The translations under genes and the position numbers were made by a program. A DNA stretch of 64,000 nt from MFD01213-c1 sp963704405 (lineage in GTDB: Bacteria; Planctomycetota; Phycisphaerae; Tepidisphaerales; Tepidisphaeraceae), in contig OY969903.1 in NCBI GenBank assembly GCA_963704405.1, forward strand, positions 1,736,001-1,800,000, given 5' to 3'. This document shows, one piece after another, positions 18,102 through 26,762 of the stretch. The notes beneath the pieces are model-generated. The model had not been told where the DNA came from and ran no database searches. It saw only the letters and a program-made list of their open reading frames with translations. The first letter of the stretch is position 1, and every line of letters starts with the position of its first letter.

Positions 18102-18707
18102 TTACATCTTCTGCCGACCGGAAATGGCGTCGGCAAGGATATTACGATTGGCGTATTCGATGCTGCTGCCGGCGGGCAATCCGCGGGCAAGCCGGGTGAC
18201 CTGGACGGTGGGGAAGGCGGCTTGAATCTCATTTTGAATATGCAGTGCAGTCCCATCCCCTTCCATCGTGGGGTTGGTGCCCATGATGACTTCGCGTACG
18301 GCGCCGGAGGCCAGGCGCTGCATCAGCGGATCGATCGTAAGATCGCCGGGATCAATGCCTTCGAGCGGGGCGATTCTTCCGAGGAGGACGTGGTATACGC
18401 CGTGGTATAAGCCGGCGGATTCCAGCGCGAGCAGGTCCTTCGGCTGCTCAACAATGCAGACCAACCCTTGATCGCGAGAGAGATCCGAACAGATGCTGCA
18501 TGGATCCTGCTCGGTCAGGTTATAACAAACACTGCAGTGCTTGATGCGGGTCTTTACATCGTGGATGGCATTCGCCAATTTAAGGGCTTCATCGGGACTC
18601 TGTTTCAGCAGATGAAACGCAATGCGCTCGGCGGAGCGCATACCAATGCCCGGAAGCCGGGCGAGTTCGTTCATCAGGTTTTGAATGCTTTGCGTGTAAC
18701 TGGCCAT
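18102..18707 (-). CDS. recR: recombination protein RecR
   Basis: RecR loads RecA on gapped DNA together with RecF and RecO. The 201-residue length is typical. Visible in order: helix-hairpin-helix LARLPGIGMRSAERIAFHLL (about 16-35), the C4 zinc finger CSVCYNLTEQDPCSIC (about 58-73), and a Toprim domain starting VCIVEQPKDLLALE (about 83). The C-terminal part has VTRLARGLPAGSSIEYAN. It has no dnaX or ybaB partner here. Confidence 0.96.
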   Translation of the reverse strand: MASYTQSIQNLMNELARLPGIGMRSAERIAFHLLKQSPDEALKLANAIHDVKTRIKHCSVCYNLTEQDPCSICSDLSRDQGLVCIVEQPKDLLALESAGLYHGVYHVLLGRIAPLEGIDPGDLTIDPLMQRLASGAVREVIMGTNPTMEGDGTALHIQNEIQAAFPTVQVTRLARGLPAGSSIEYANRNILADAISGRQKM

Positions 18708-18918
18708 TGAGGAGAATTATAGGGGCCAAGAGTGTTGAATACACTTGTGCATAAAGTTTGTGGCCATGATATTCGGGAAGACGTTTGAGACTTGCGCCGC
18801 CTCACGGTTGAACTTGCAGCAGAATTGGGAATTGAGCCAGGCGGATCGATCCATTGCCGGGAATGTCCGTCAACTTCGTGTGGGGGCTTGAGATGCTGAG
18901 CCCGATATAAACCAGGAA
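18708..18918. other. intergenic gap between recR and accA
   Basis: In 211 bases I find no supported gene, hairpin or repeat. The recR promoter should lie here, because recR reads away from it on minus; accA ends at its other side. Confidence 0.3.
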
Positions 18919-20025
18919 CTATCCCGCAGCTTTGATGCTGTGCTTCTGCACCTTTTCCTGCACGACGCCGAGATTGCGGAAGCGTTCGTAGCGGCGCTCA
19001 AGGAGGTTTTCGACCTTGGTGCGTTTGAGGTCGCGGAGGGTTTTGGCGATGTATTGTTCGAGATTGTGAGCGGCGGAGTGAGGATCGCGGTGGGCGCCGC
19101 CGAGGGGTTCGGGCACGACAGAATCGACTACGCCAAACTGTTTAAGGTGCTTGCTGGTGAGCTTGAGGGCTTCGGCGGCGTGGGTGGCGTTTTCGGAGCC
19201 CTTCCACAGGATGCCCGAGCAGCCTTCAGGGCTGATGACGGAATACCAGGCAAATTCCATCATCGCGACGCGGTCTGCGACGGCGATGCCAAGTGCGCCG
19301 CCGGACCCGCCTTCACCGGTGACGATGGTGAGGATAGGCGTGCGGAGGCGGCTCATTTCCATCATGTTGCGGGCGATCGATTCGGCTTGGCCGCGCTCTT
19401 CAGCGCCGATGCCGGGATAAGCGCCGGCGGTGTCCACGAGCGTAACAACGGGCAGGCCGAACTTCTCGGCCAGCTTCATGCAGCGCAGTGCCTTGCGATA
19501 GCCTTCAGGGTGGGCGCATCCGAAGTGGCAGGCGATTTTTTCCTTGGTGTCTTTGCCTTTATGGTGCCCAATGAGCATAACCTTATGGCCACCCATCCGG
19601 GCCAGGCCGCACATGATGGCGCGGTCGTCGCCGTAGAAGCGGTCGCCGTGCAGTTCGCGGAATTCGCGGCAGATCATGTCGACATAGTCACGGAAAAGCG
19701 GACGCTGCGGGTGACGGGCCACCTGGACCGTTTCCCAGGCGCTGAGATTGTCGTAGGTCTTGCGGAGCATCGACGTGTAATTGTTCCGGAGCTGACTGAG
19801 CTCCACGGAAAGGTCGATGCCTTTCTGGACCTGCAGGGCTTCCAGTTCCTTCACCTGCTGCTCGAGGCGGGCAAGGGGTTTTTCAAATTCGAGGACATGC
19901 CGGGCGGATTGGCCGTTGGAGGAACTGCTGGGCGTTGAACCATTGGAACCGTTGCCATTGGAAGACGGGGGGGTGGCGCTGCTCGGCATAGTTTGCATTT
20001 CGGTTGTGGTCATGATTTGGGCCAT
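18919..20025 (-). CDS. accA: acetyl-CoA carboxylase carboxyltransferase subunit alpha
   Basis: AccA with AccD transfers the carboxyl group from biotin to acetyl-CoA in fatty acid synthesis. The core begins with LEFEKPLARLEQQVKELEAL and has LFRDYVDMICREFRELHGDR. GCAHPEGYRKALRCMKLAEK and TLVDTAGAYPGIGAEERGQA are diagnostic, as are EGGSGGALGIAVADRVAMME and ISPEGCSGILWK. The proposed start MAQIMTTTEMQ (20025) leaves a Ser/Asn/Gly-rich leader of about 40 residues, so the protein (368) is longer than the usual 319. An upstream start at 20169 is open but less likely. It diverges from tyrA. Confidence 0.95.
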   Translation of the reverse strand: MAQIMTTTEMQTMPSSATPPSSNGNGSNGSTPSSSSNGQSARHVLEFEKPLARLEQQVKELEALQVQKGIDLSVELSQLRNNYTSMLRKTYDNLSAWETVQVARHPQRPLFRDYVDMICREFRELHGDRFYGDDRAIMCGLARMGGHKVMLIGHHKGKDTKEKIACHFGCAHPEGYRKALRCMKLAEKFGLPVVTLVDTAGAYPGIGAEERGQAESIARNMMEMSRLRTPILTIVTGEGGSGGALGIAVADRVAMMEFAWYSVISPEGCSGILWKGSENATHAAEALKLTSKHLKQFGVVDSVVPEPLGGAHRDPHSAAHNLEQYIAKTLRDLKRTKVENLLERRYERFRNLGVVQEKVQKHSIKAAG

Positions 20026-20281
20026 GATCGGCAGGATCGGCCTTGAACGGCTTAGGACGATGGACCGCCTTTTGGGGTTCGATCGTTGTCGCTTTACAGT
20101 CAAAGAGCCATCAGGCAAATGTCGCTCGTTGTTAACAGTATCCTGAAAAAGTCTGATTCGAGGGCTCATAGAGTATGCGGCGGGTAAGTTGGCATCAAGT
20201 CCGCCGGGTTGTCACGACGCGTTGCCGGTTAATGTGGCGAGGCTGCTACCACAGCCAATCATGCCCGGTTATTATCGGACT

Positions 20282-21151
20282 ATGCAACCGCGGCGCTTGA
20301 GCATCCTTGGGGTCGGACTGTTGGGCGGGTCGATTGGGCTGGCCGTTAAAGCCGCCACAAGCGATTGCCGTATTGTGGGTTATGGACACCGGCCTGCAAC
20401 GCTGGATCAGGCGCTTGCGATGGGGGCTATTGATGAGGCTGCGACCGATTTAAGAGCAGCTGTGGCCGGCGCGGACCTCATTATCCTGTGTACGCCGGTC
20501 GGGTTATTTGGCGACATCTTGACCGGTATCGCATCGCAATTATCCGAAGGCGCAATTGTCACGGATGTAGGCAGCACAAAGCGGTCGGTGGTGAAAGAAG
20601 CGGCAAAAAGGTTGCCCTCCCATGCGCGCTTTGTGGGCAGCCACCCGATGGCAGGCAGCGAAAAGCGAGGGGTGGAATTTGCCAAGGCGGATTTGTTTCA
20701 GGGGGCGCTTTGCCTTGTGACGCCTGATGCGCAGACAGATGCGGTGGCTATCCAGCAGGTGGAGGGATTCTGGAGGTTGCTGGGCATGCGGACGGCACGG
20801 TTGACGCCGGAAGAGCATGACCGGCTGGTGGCGGACGTCAGCCATGTGCCGCACGCGGTGGCGGCGGCGCTGGTTACGATGCAGGAAGAGGCGGCGCTGA
20901 GGCTGGCCGGGCGGGGGTTTCTGGATGCGACGCGGATCGCCGGCGGAGATGGGGGTCTGTGGCGGGATATTCTTCTGGACAATCGTGATAACGTGAAGAG
21001 CGGCATCTGGCGATTGCGGGCAGAATTGGATCAGTTGCTCGCGCGGTTTGAAACAGGCGATGCTGATGTGCTGAAACAATGGCTGGATAGCGCCGCCGAC
21101 CGACGCGAACAATGGCTGCGAAAGAAGCTGGAAGAGCTGAATCCGGAGTAG
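20282..21151 (+). CDS. tyrA: prephenate dehydrogenase (TyrA family)
   Basis: This enzyme oxidises prephenate (or arogenate) to 4-hydroxyphenylpyruvate (or tyrosine). The start MQPRRLSILGVGLLGGSIGL places the NAD-binding glycines at residues 10-16. Family blocks ADLIILCTPVG, IVTDVGSTKRSVV and RFVGSHPMAGSEKRGVEFA (substrate-site His) follow. The helical C-terminal dimer domain has DVSHVPHAVAAAL and GGDGGLWRDILLDN. There is no chorismate mutase fusion and no ACT domain in 289 residues. Alternative starts at 20261 and 20189 are open. It is 49 bases upstream of a GT87 gene. Confidence 0.92.
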   Translation: MQPRRLSILGVGLLGGSIGLAVKAATSDCRIVGYGHRPATLDQALAMGAIDEAATDLRAAVAGADLIILCTPVGLFGDILTGIASQLSEGAIVTDVGSTKRSVVKEAAKRLPSHARFVGSHPMAGSEKRGVEFAKADLFQGALCLVTPDAQTDAVAIQQVEGFWRLLGMRTARLTPEEHDRLVADVSHVPHAVAAALVTMQEEAALRLAGRGFLDATRIAGGDGGLWRDILLDNRDNVKSGIWRLRAELDQLLARFETGDADVLKQWLDSAADRREQWLRKKLEELNPE

Positions 21152-21200
21152 AAAATTTCTGTTCGCAGGCGGTAGCCCGTGATTTTTGGGAGGCTGTGAT

Positions 21201-22562
21201 TTGAGGACTTTGGAAAACGACCTTTGGGCAAAGCGGCCGGATGATCGGCGCGCCGTCCCGATTGTCTTTGCGTTTATTGCGATCTTTGTACTGTACTTCG
21301 CGCTGGACTGCCGGCGGATTTTGCAGGGGCATTTTGGGGATTTCCGGCATTTTTATTATGCGGCAGATGCGCTGCTGCATCATCGCGATTTATATACGTC
21401 TGGGACGGGCGGATACATCTATCCGCCGCTGATCGCGTTTTTATATACGCCGGTGGCGCTGCTGCCATACCGGACGGCGGCGTTTGTGATGCTGGGGGTG
21501 AACTGCATCCTGGCGGCGACGGCGATTCGGCTGGCGGCGGTCGAATTTGTTGACCGGTTTGCACTATCCAAAATACAATTGCTGATCGCATCGGTCGCGC
21601 TGCTGGGAGCAGTTCTGGACATCGATAAAATTCGCAATGAACTACAGATGCTACAGACCAATGCGCTGATGCTGCTGATGTTTGTGCTGGCGCTGCGGTG
21701 GCTTGACCGCCGCCCGACGCTGGCGGGGATTTGCCTGGGGGTAGTGTTCAATATGAAGTATCTGTCGCTGGCGATGCTGCCTTATCTGATTGTCCGGCGG
21801 CGGTGGGGGGCGACGGTGGCATTTGTGCTGGGCGCGGTCGGCCTGGCGCTGCTGCCGGCGACGATTGCCGGTTGGCAGGCGAACCTCGCGAACCTGAAGA
21901 CCGGCCTGGGCGGTTTGCTGCATATGGTCGGTGTTGGCGGCGGTGAGCAGGCGAATGTGGAGGACATCAAGGCCCTGTTCAGCTCATCCATCACCAGCTC
22001 AATGGCGAGGCTCACCGACGCCGGCTTTACCATGCACGAAGCCATGCTCTACGTCGCGCTCACCGCGCTGGCGACCGTGCTGGTGGTGATCGTGATATAC
22101 CAGCGGGAGCGGTTGCCGCTGTTTGCCTGGCCGGCGGCGCGGGAGCAGCGGATGCAGCCGTTTCGCGCGATGGTGGGGCTGGAATGGGCGGGGTTGGTGA
22201 CGGCGGCGCTGGTGTTCAGTCCGCAGACCAATACCCGACATCTGTTTCTGGCGATGCTCGTGACCATTCCGGCGGCGGCGCTGTTGCTGGCAGCGCCGCT
22301 GGGGAAGACGCGATGGGTGCTGGCGCTGGCGACGGCGATTATGTTCCTGGGGTTTGTGCTGCCGCCAGGGAAATCAGAGGCGGCGCTGCAGTCGGCGAAC
22401 ATCCGGTGGACGAGCGTCGGCGGGGCGTGCTGGTGCTTGCTGATGGTATTTTTGACCGTGCTTTCAGTGGGGATGAAATATGTGGGGGAGTATTTAGCGA
22501 CGAATTCGCGAAAGCATGAAGAAGCGATGGAACCACAGATGCACGCGGATTCACACCAATAA
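21201..22562 (+). CDS. GT87-family (DUF2029-like) membrane glycosyltransferase
   Basis: GGGAGG at 21188-21193 points to the TTG at 21201 as start (453 residues). There are about ten hydrophobic helices. FGDFRHFYYAADALLHHRDL, then YIYPPLIAFLYTPVALLP, is the typical GT87 N-terminal loop with its acidic residue. NMKYLSLAMLPYLIVRRRW resembles the family K-x-Y/P segment. The likely role is transfer of a mannose-type sugar from a polyprenol phosphate on the outer face; the acceptor is unknown. The final 17 residues are encoded by a word-like repeat (GAACCACAGATGCACGCGGA, from about 22530), so the natural C-terminus may be shorter. Confidence 0.8.
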   Translation: MRTLENDLWAKRPDDRRAVPIVFAFIAIFVLYFALDCRRILQGHFGDFRHFYYAADALLHHRDLYTSGTGGYIYPPLIAFLYTPVALLPYRTAAFVMLGVNCILAATAIRLAAVEFVDRFALSKIQLLIASVALLGAVLDIDKIRNELQMLQTNALMLLMFVLALRWLDRRPTLAGICLGVVFNMKYLSLAMLPYLIVRRRWGATVAFVLGAVGLALLPATIAGWQANLANLKTGLGGLLHMVGVGGGEQANVEDIKALFSSSITSSMARLTDAGFTMHEAMLYVALTALATVLVVIVIYQRERLPLFAWPAAREQRMQPFRAMVGLEWAGLVTAALVFSPQTNTRHLFLAMLVTIPAAALLLAAPLGKTRWVLALATAIMFLGFVLPPGKSEAALQSANIRWTSVGGACWCLLMVFLTVLSVGMKYVGEYLATNSRKHEEAMEPQMHADSHQ

Positions 22563-22634
22563 TTTGGCTTGGCCGCGTGAAACAATCTCGTTTCAATTTG
22601 AGTTTTCTTTGAACCACCTGAGTCTGGATGGATC

Positions 22635-23459
22635 ATGTCGCTGGGTGCGGATGTAATTTTTATCGATTCGATTGATGATCCGCGGGTGGCGGTTTATCGG
22701 GATTTGAAGGATCGGGAATTGGCCTCGCGCGAAGGGCGGTTTATCGCGGAAAGCGCGCATGTCGTGCGCCGGTTGCTCGCCAGCGATTTTGAAGTGGAAT
22801 CGGTGCTTGTGGGACAGCGGCGGGCGGAGGAAATGCGCGAGGCCGCCATCGCGAAAGCTCCGTTATACGTCCTTCCCGACGCCATGGTGAATGAAGTGGT
22901 GGGGTTTAAGTTTCACTCGGGAGTAATCGCCTGTGGACGGCGGAAACGTTTTGTTTCCCTGGCTGATGTTCTGCCCCGAAAGCCCATCGCAGGCGCAGCG
23001 TCAACGATCGTGATCTGTCCGGATTTAATCAGTCACGAGAATCTGGGATCACTGATTCGCATCAGCAGTGCGTTTGGGGTGGATGCAATCATTCTGGGTG
23101 AACGGTGCTGCGATCCATTTTATCGAATGAGCATCCGGGTTTCGATGGGGACGATTTTCAACATGCCGATCGCGAGATCGGAAAATTTGCGGTCTGATCT
23201 GGTGAAGCTGCGCGGAGAACTGGAATACGAGCTGGCGGCGACGGTGCTGGATGAAGATGCTGAACCGCTCTCGCAGGCGAAGCGGGGGCAGAAGCTGGGC
23301 ATCCTGTTCGGCAATGAGGCGCAAGGCCTGGCGCCCGACGTGGTGGCATTGTGCGATCGACGAGTCACTATACCCATGAAACGCGGAACCGATTCCCTGA
23401 ACATCACAATCGCGGCCGGAGTGTTTTTGTATCACTTTACGGGAAGCGCAGAACGATGA
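22635..23459 (+). CDS. SpoU/TrmH-family RNA 2'-O-methyltransferase
   Basis: SPOUT methyltransferases methylate ribose 2'-OH in rRNA or tRNA through a knotted SAM site. The three SpoU motifs are plain: NLGSLIRISSAFGVDAIIL (about 136-154), LGILFGNEAQGLAPDVVALC (about 218-237), and IPMKRGTDSLNITIAAGVFL (about 245-264). An N-terminal substrate-binding domain (residues 25-105, with EGRFIAESAHVVRRLLAS) precedes them, as in RlmB/TsnR types. The exact nucleotide cannot be assigned. Its stop codon overlaps a long perfect inverted repeat. Confidence 0.88.
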   Translation: MSLGADVIFIDSIDDPRVAVYRDLKDRELASREGRFIAESAHVVRRLLASDFEVESVLVGQRRAEEMREAAIAKAPLYVLPDAMVNEVVGFKFHSGVIACGRRKRFVSLADVLPRKPIAGAASTIVICPDLISHENLGSLIRISSAFGVDAIILGERCCDPFYRMSIRVSMGTIFNMPIARSENLRSDLVKLRGELEYELAATVLDEDAEPLSQAKRGQKLGILFGNEAQGLAPDVVALCDRRVTIPMKRGTDSLNITIAAGVFLYHFTGSAER

Positions 23460-23520
23460 GCGCAGAACGCAGATCGAAGAGAAGATTGCAGCGGCCTTTC
23501 TTCGATCTGCGTTCTGCGCT
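23459..23520. repeat. perfect 22-bp inverted repeat, hairpin after the SpoU gene
   Basis: The arm 23459-23480 (begins AGCGCAGAACGCAGATCG) is the exact reverse complement of 23499-23520, with an 18-base loop. The left arm includes the last base of the SpoU stop codon. No T-run follows, so a simple intrinsic terminator is unlikely. A dispersed palindromic element or a bidirectional transcription barrier fits better. Confidence 0.85.
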
Positions 23521-23604
23521 TCTGCGCTTTGCGTTTACGCCGGTGGCAAACCTTCCACACCGCCTCTACAATTAATTCGTACTTTTTTCACGCAAGGAAA
23601 CGCC

Positions 23605-24803
23605 ATGTCCACGGCGACGCCGCCCGTAAATGATTCTACTCTTCGAACCGTCAGCTACGGCCTGGCGCCCGGGGCAATGGATGAAGACATTGACGTTCAA
23701 TCCGAAGAGATGCTGGTCAACATGGGGCCGCAGCATCCGAGCACGCATGGGGTTTTGCGTATTGTCCTGCGGACCGATGGCGAGATGGTGCTGGACGCCG
23801 TGCCGCACTTGGGTTACCTGCACCGGTGCAAGGAAAAGATCGGCGAGAACCTCGCGTATTACCAATACATTGGATACACGGATCGGCTGGATTATCTGTC
23901 GGCGATGAACAACAATCACGCCTGGGCGATGGCGGTGGAGAAGCTGGCAAATATTCAGGTGCCGCCGCGGGCGGAATATATCCGCGTGCTGGCGGCAGAG
24001 TTGAATCGGATCGCGTCTCACCTCGTGAGCTTCGGGACGTATGGTCTGGACATGGGGGCGTTCACGCCGTTCCTTTATGCGTTCCGGGAACGGGAATATA
24101 TCCTCGATTTATTCGAGCAATTATGCGGGGCTCGGCTGACGCTGAGCTACATCAACATCGGCGGGGTGACGTGGGATTTGCCGCCGGGCTTTCTGGCGAA
24201 GCTGAGCGAGTTCCTGGATTACTTTGAGCCGAAGATCGATGAATACAACGACCTGCTGACGTTCAACCACATCTTCATTCGGCGAACGGCCAATGTCGGT
24301 GTGGTCAGCAAAGATCTGGCGATCAAATATGCCCTCAGCGGGCCGATGATCCGCGGCAGCGGGCTTCCGGTGGATTTGCGGCGGGATCGGCCTTATTCCA
24401 TCTACGATCAACTTGAATTCGATGTATGCGCCGGCTCCGGCCTGAAAGGGACGATCGGCGATTGCTGGGACCGGTACTGGGTGAAGATGCAGGAGATGAA
24501 GCAGTGCATTCGCATCCTGCGGCAATGTATCAGGCAGATGCCCGATGGTCCGTTCCGGGCGAAGCTGCCGCGGGCGATGAAAGTGCCGCCCGGGGAAGTT
24601 TATGCGGAGTTTGAAAATCCGCGCGGGCATCTCGGTTTTTATATTGAGAGCCAGGGTGGTGTGGTTCCGTACCGGGTTAAAATTCGCGGGCCGTCGTTTG
24701 TGAACCTTGCGGTGACGGGGCGCTCTGCCGCAATGTGCTGCTGGCGGATGTGCCGGCGATCATTGGGTCGATTGATATTGTCATGGGTGAGGTCGATCGG
24801 TAG
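23605..24803 (+). pseudogene. nuoD: NADH-quinone oxidoreductase subunit D (NuoD), one frameshift near the C-terminus
   Basis: NuoD is the 49-kDa quinone-site subunit of complex I. The frame carries VNMGPQHPSTHGVLRIVLRT (about 33-52), the LDYLSAMNNNHAWAMAVEKL block and GSGLKGTIGDCWDRYW. At a GGGG run near 24717-24720 the frame slips. The next frame gives RNVLLADVPAIIGSIDIVMG then EVDR and TAG at 24801-24803, the universal NuoD ending. Adding one G restores it (about 400 residues). Unrepaired, the protein ends at 24822 with an unrelated tail lacking those residues. No other nuo gene is nearby, which is unusual. I think the gene is intact and the break artificial. Confidence 0.92.
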
Positions 24804-24826
24804 CGGAACGCGGCTGAGGTAAAGTC

Positions 24827-25333
24827 ATGTCAAACGACGGCGACAATCAACCTGCTCCGATCGCCAACCACGCCGTCATCGGTGGGTATGGCGTGCCGGG
24901 ACGGGCTGTCGCCGAGTGGATGAAGGCGCATGGAATTCCATTTGTCGTGATCGAATTAAACGCGCAGATTGTGGAGCGATGCAGCGCAACGGGGACGCCG
25001 ATCATCGGCGGTGATGTACGAACCGAAACGACGCTGATTCAAGCCGGTATCGAACGCGCGAGCTATCTGGCGCTGACCGTGCCGGTGGAAAGCATTGTGC
25101 TCGAAGTGATCCCCGTCGCCCGCCGGTTAAACCCATCCGTGCGCATCATCGCACGATGTACATTCATCTCCGGCGGTCTGGAAGCCATGCGGCGGGGGGC
25201 TGACGAAACCGTCGTGGCCGAAGAAATCGCGGCGCTGGAATTCGTACGCAGATTTGAACTGGGGCCGGCACATTGGCACACACATCGGAATCTGAATGCA
25301 GCGGTCCCGGAAACTGCAAAGACGAAGGGATAA
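24827..25333 (+). CDS. single-domain TrkA-N (RCK) NAD-binding protein
   Basis: RCK-N domains regulate potassium channels and transporters by binding NAD(H) or ATP. The Rossmann motif is AVIGGYGVPGRAVAEWM (glycines at 20, 22, 25). The family ribose-binding acidic residue follows in FVVIELNA, and GDVRTETTLIQAGIERASYL is the typical RCK stretch. At 168 residues it has only the N domain: no TrkA-C domain and no membrane part. It starts 23 bases after the repaired nuoD stop, so it is probably cotranscribed. The partner transporter is not in this window. Confidence 0.85.
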   Translation: MSNDGDNQPAPIANHAVIGGYGVPGRAVAEWMKAHGIPFVVIELNAQIVERCSATGTPIIGGDVRTETTLIQAGIERASYLALTVPVESIVLEVIPVARRLNPSVRIIARCTFISGGLEAMRRGADETVVAEEIAALEFVRRFELGPAHWHTHRNLNAAVPETAKTKG

Positions 25334-25363
25334 AGAGACTTTAATTTAAGGACCGCCTGTTGT

Positions 25364-26314
25364 TTAGTGGGCGAGGGGTTTGGCGGCGCGCATCAGGCGG
25401 TCGCGGATGGCGGTCCATTGCGGTTCATCCGGGGGCATCTGGATGTAGATTTGATCCAGACCCAGCGAGTCGAGTTCTCGCAGGGCGGCATAAAGGTGTT
25501 GTGCGTACCCGGCCGGGTTTGAGGGAAGCTCAATTTGCCGGATCATACCCAGTTGATTGGTGCGATGTGTTTTGCCCAGCGTGAGAACGCCCGTGTGCGC
25601 AGGAATATTTTGCGGCGCGTCGTAGCGGTATGTGGGGGTGCGAGGCGAATAATGCCGTTCATGCTGCCCCGGGCTGGTGGAGGGGATTTCATGTGCGGTT
25701 GTCCCGCTGAATCGGTTGACCCGGCCGATGATTGACTCCATGCGCTGCTGCGTGATGTCACCAGGGCGGAGCACCGTGGGCGTGGCGGTCGTCAGGTCTA
25801 AAACGGTGGATTCGATGCCGACGGCGCAGGGGCCGCCATCAAGGACCAGATCGACGGCGTCGCCGAGCTCATCGTGGACATGCAGGGCGCGCGTGGGGCT
25901 GATGTGATTGGATCGATTGGCGCTGGGGGCGGCGATGGGGCCGTCGAAGGCGCGGAGAAGCTCGAGGGCGATTGGATGATCGGGGATGCGCAGGCCAACG
26001 GTGGAAAGTCCCGCGGTCACTTCATTGACGATCGCCGAAGCTTTAGGAAGGACAAGGGTAAGCGGGCCAGGCCAAAATTCCGCGGCGAGCTTTTCGGCGA
26101 TTGCCGGCCAATGGGTGACGTAACGTTTCGCGATCGAAACATCCGCGACGTGCACGATCAGCGGATTGGTCAGCGGGCGGCCTTTGGCGGCGAAAATACG
26201 GCCGATGGCGGCTGAATTTGTTGCATCGGCGCCCAGCCCGTAGACCGTTTCGGTGGGGAAGGCGACAAGCCGGCCATTGCGAAGAAGTTGTGCGGCATCA
26301 TCGATGAGCGTCAT
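25364..26314 (-). CDS. threonylcarbamoyl-AMP synthase, Sua5/YwlC type
   Basis: It makes threonylcarbamoyl-AMP from Thr, ATP and bicarbonate for the t6A37 tRNA modification. The YrdC domain (about 1-200) shows LVAFPTETVYGLGADATNSA, KGRPLTNPLIVHVAD, FWPGPLTLVL, GLRIPDHPIALELL and APSANRSNHISPT. A C-terminal extension of about 110 residues, linked by SPGQHERHYSPRTP, is the Sua5 domain, so it is the long form (316 residues). It lies last in the run glxK, DUF2103-like, sua5. Confidence 0.92.
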   Translation of the reverse strand: MTLIDDAAQLLRNGRLVAFPTETVYGLGADATNSAAIGRIFAAKGRPLTNPLIVHVADVSIAKRYVTHWPAIAEKLAAEFWPGPLTLVLPKASAIVNEVTAGLSTVGLRIPDHPIALELLRAFDGPIAAPSANRSNHISPTRALHVHDELGDAVDLVLDGGPCAVGIESTVLDLTTATPTVLRPGDITQQRMESIIGRVNRFSGTTAHEIPSTSPGQHERHYSPRTPTYRYDAPQNIPAHTGVLTLGKTHRTNQLGMIRQIELPSNPAGYAQHLYAALRELDSLGLDQIYIQMPPDEPQWTAIRDRLMRAAKPLAH

Positions 26315-26347
26315 GGGGTTGGGGTGCTGGGAGTGGGGAAATTTATT

Positions 26348-26448
26348 GTGACCCGGGCCTCTGGCCCGTGCGGGGTTGTGCAGGCTCTTGAGAAAATAGT
26401 AGCTGCCGATGCTTTTGAACGATGCGTACGGCCGGAGGCCCGTATCAC
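26348..26448. repeat. inverted pair of GGCC-palindrome elements
   Basis: GTGACCCGGGCCTCTGGCCC at 26348-26367 and its inverse GTACGGCCGGAGGCCCGTAT at 26426-26445 face each other across about 50 bases. Together they could fold into a long stem with palindromic arms. The right copy matches 15225-15257, including ACGRTTGATG after it. The pair sits between sua5 and the DUF2103-like gene. Confidence 0.6.
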
Positions 26449-26467
26449 GATTGATGGCTTTGGCTTC

Positions 26468-26758
26468 TTAAGTCTCCGCTGTCACCATCCCGGTTTCTTC
26501 GAGCCAGGTTTTTGTTGCTCCACTGTCTTCGCAAATCAGAAAAACTTCCTGCACTGTTCCCGTGCCGGTGTAAAGGCATTTCAGTCCCGCCGAAGTTGGA
26601 TACTGAATCTTAAAACTCGGCGGAGTTTTTCCGCGGCGGACTTTAATTCGACCCGGCACGATTCTCGAAACATGCGGGCATTGCTTGACGATTCGATCGA
26701 GGATCGCGTCGAGCCCGCCGACCCGGCCATGTTGACGTTTGATTCGGCCGAATTTCAC
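26468..26758 (-). CDS. DUF2103-like small conserved protein
   Basis: From GTG 26758 the 96-residue product reads VKFGRIKRQHGRVGGLDAIL. It later has RIVPGRIKVRRGKTPPSFKI, then YPTSAGLKCLYTGTGTVQEV and FLIC. That order (a basic strand, GRI-RG-P, a glycine-rich K-turn, T-VQEVF-V) resembles DUF2103, annotated as predicted metal-binding; its biochemical role is unknown. It starts 4 bases after the glxK stop. Upstream in-frame starts would run into glxK. The family call is from memory of the pattern. Confidence 0.55.
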   Translation of the reverse strand: MKFGRIKRQHGRVGGLDAILDRIVKQCPHVSRIVPGRIKVRRGKTPPSFKIQYPTSAGLKCLYTGTGTVQEVFLICEDSGATKTWLEETGMVTAET

Positions 26759-26762
26759 GCTC

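Noticed and set aside
23459..23520. Intrinsic terminator for the SpoU gene
   Set aside because: The stem is perfect but there is no T-run on either side, so I list it as a repeat.
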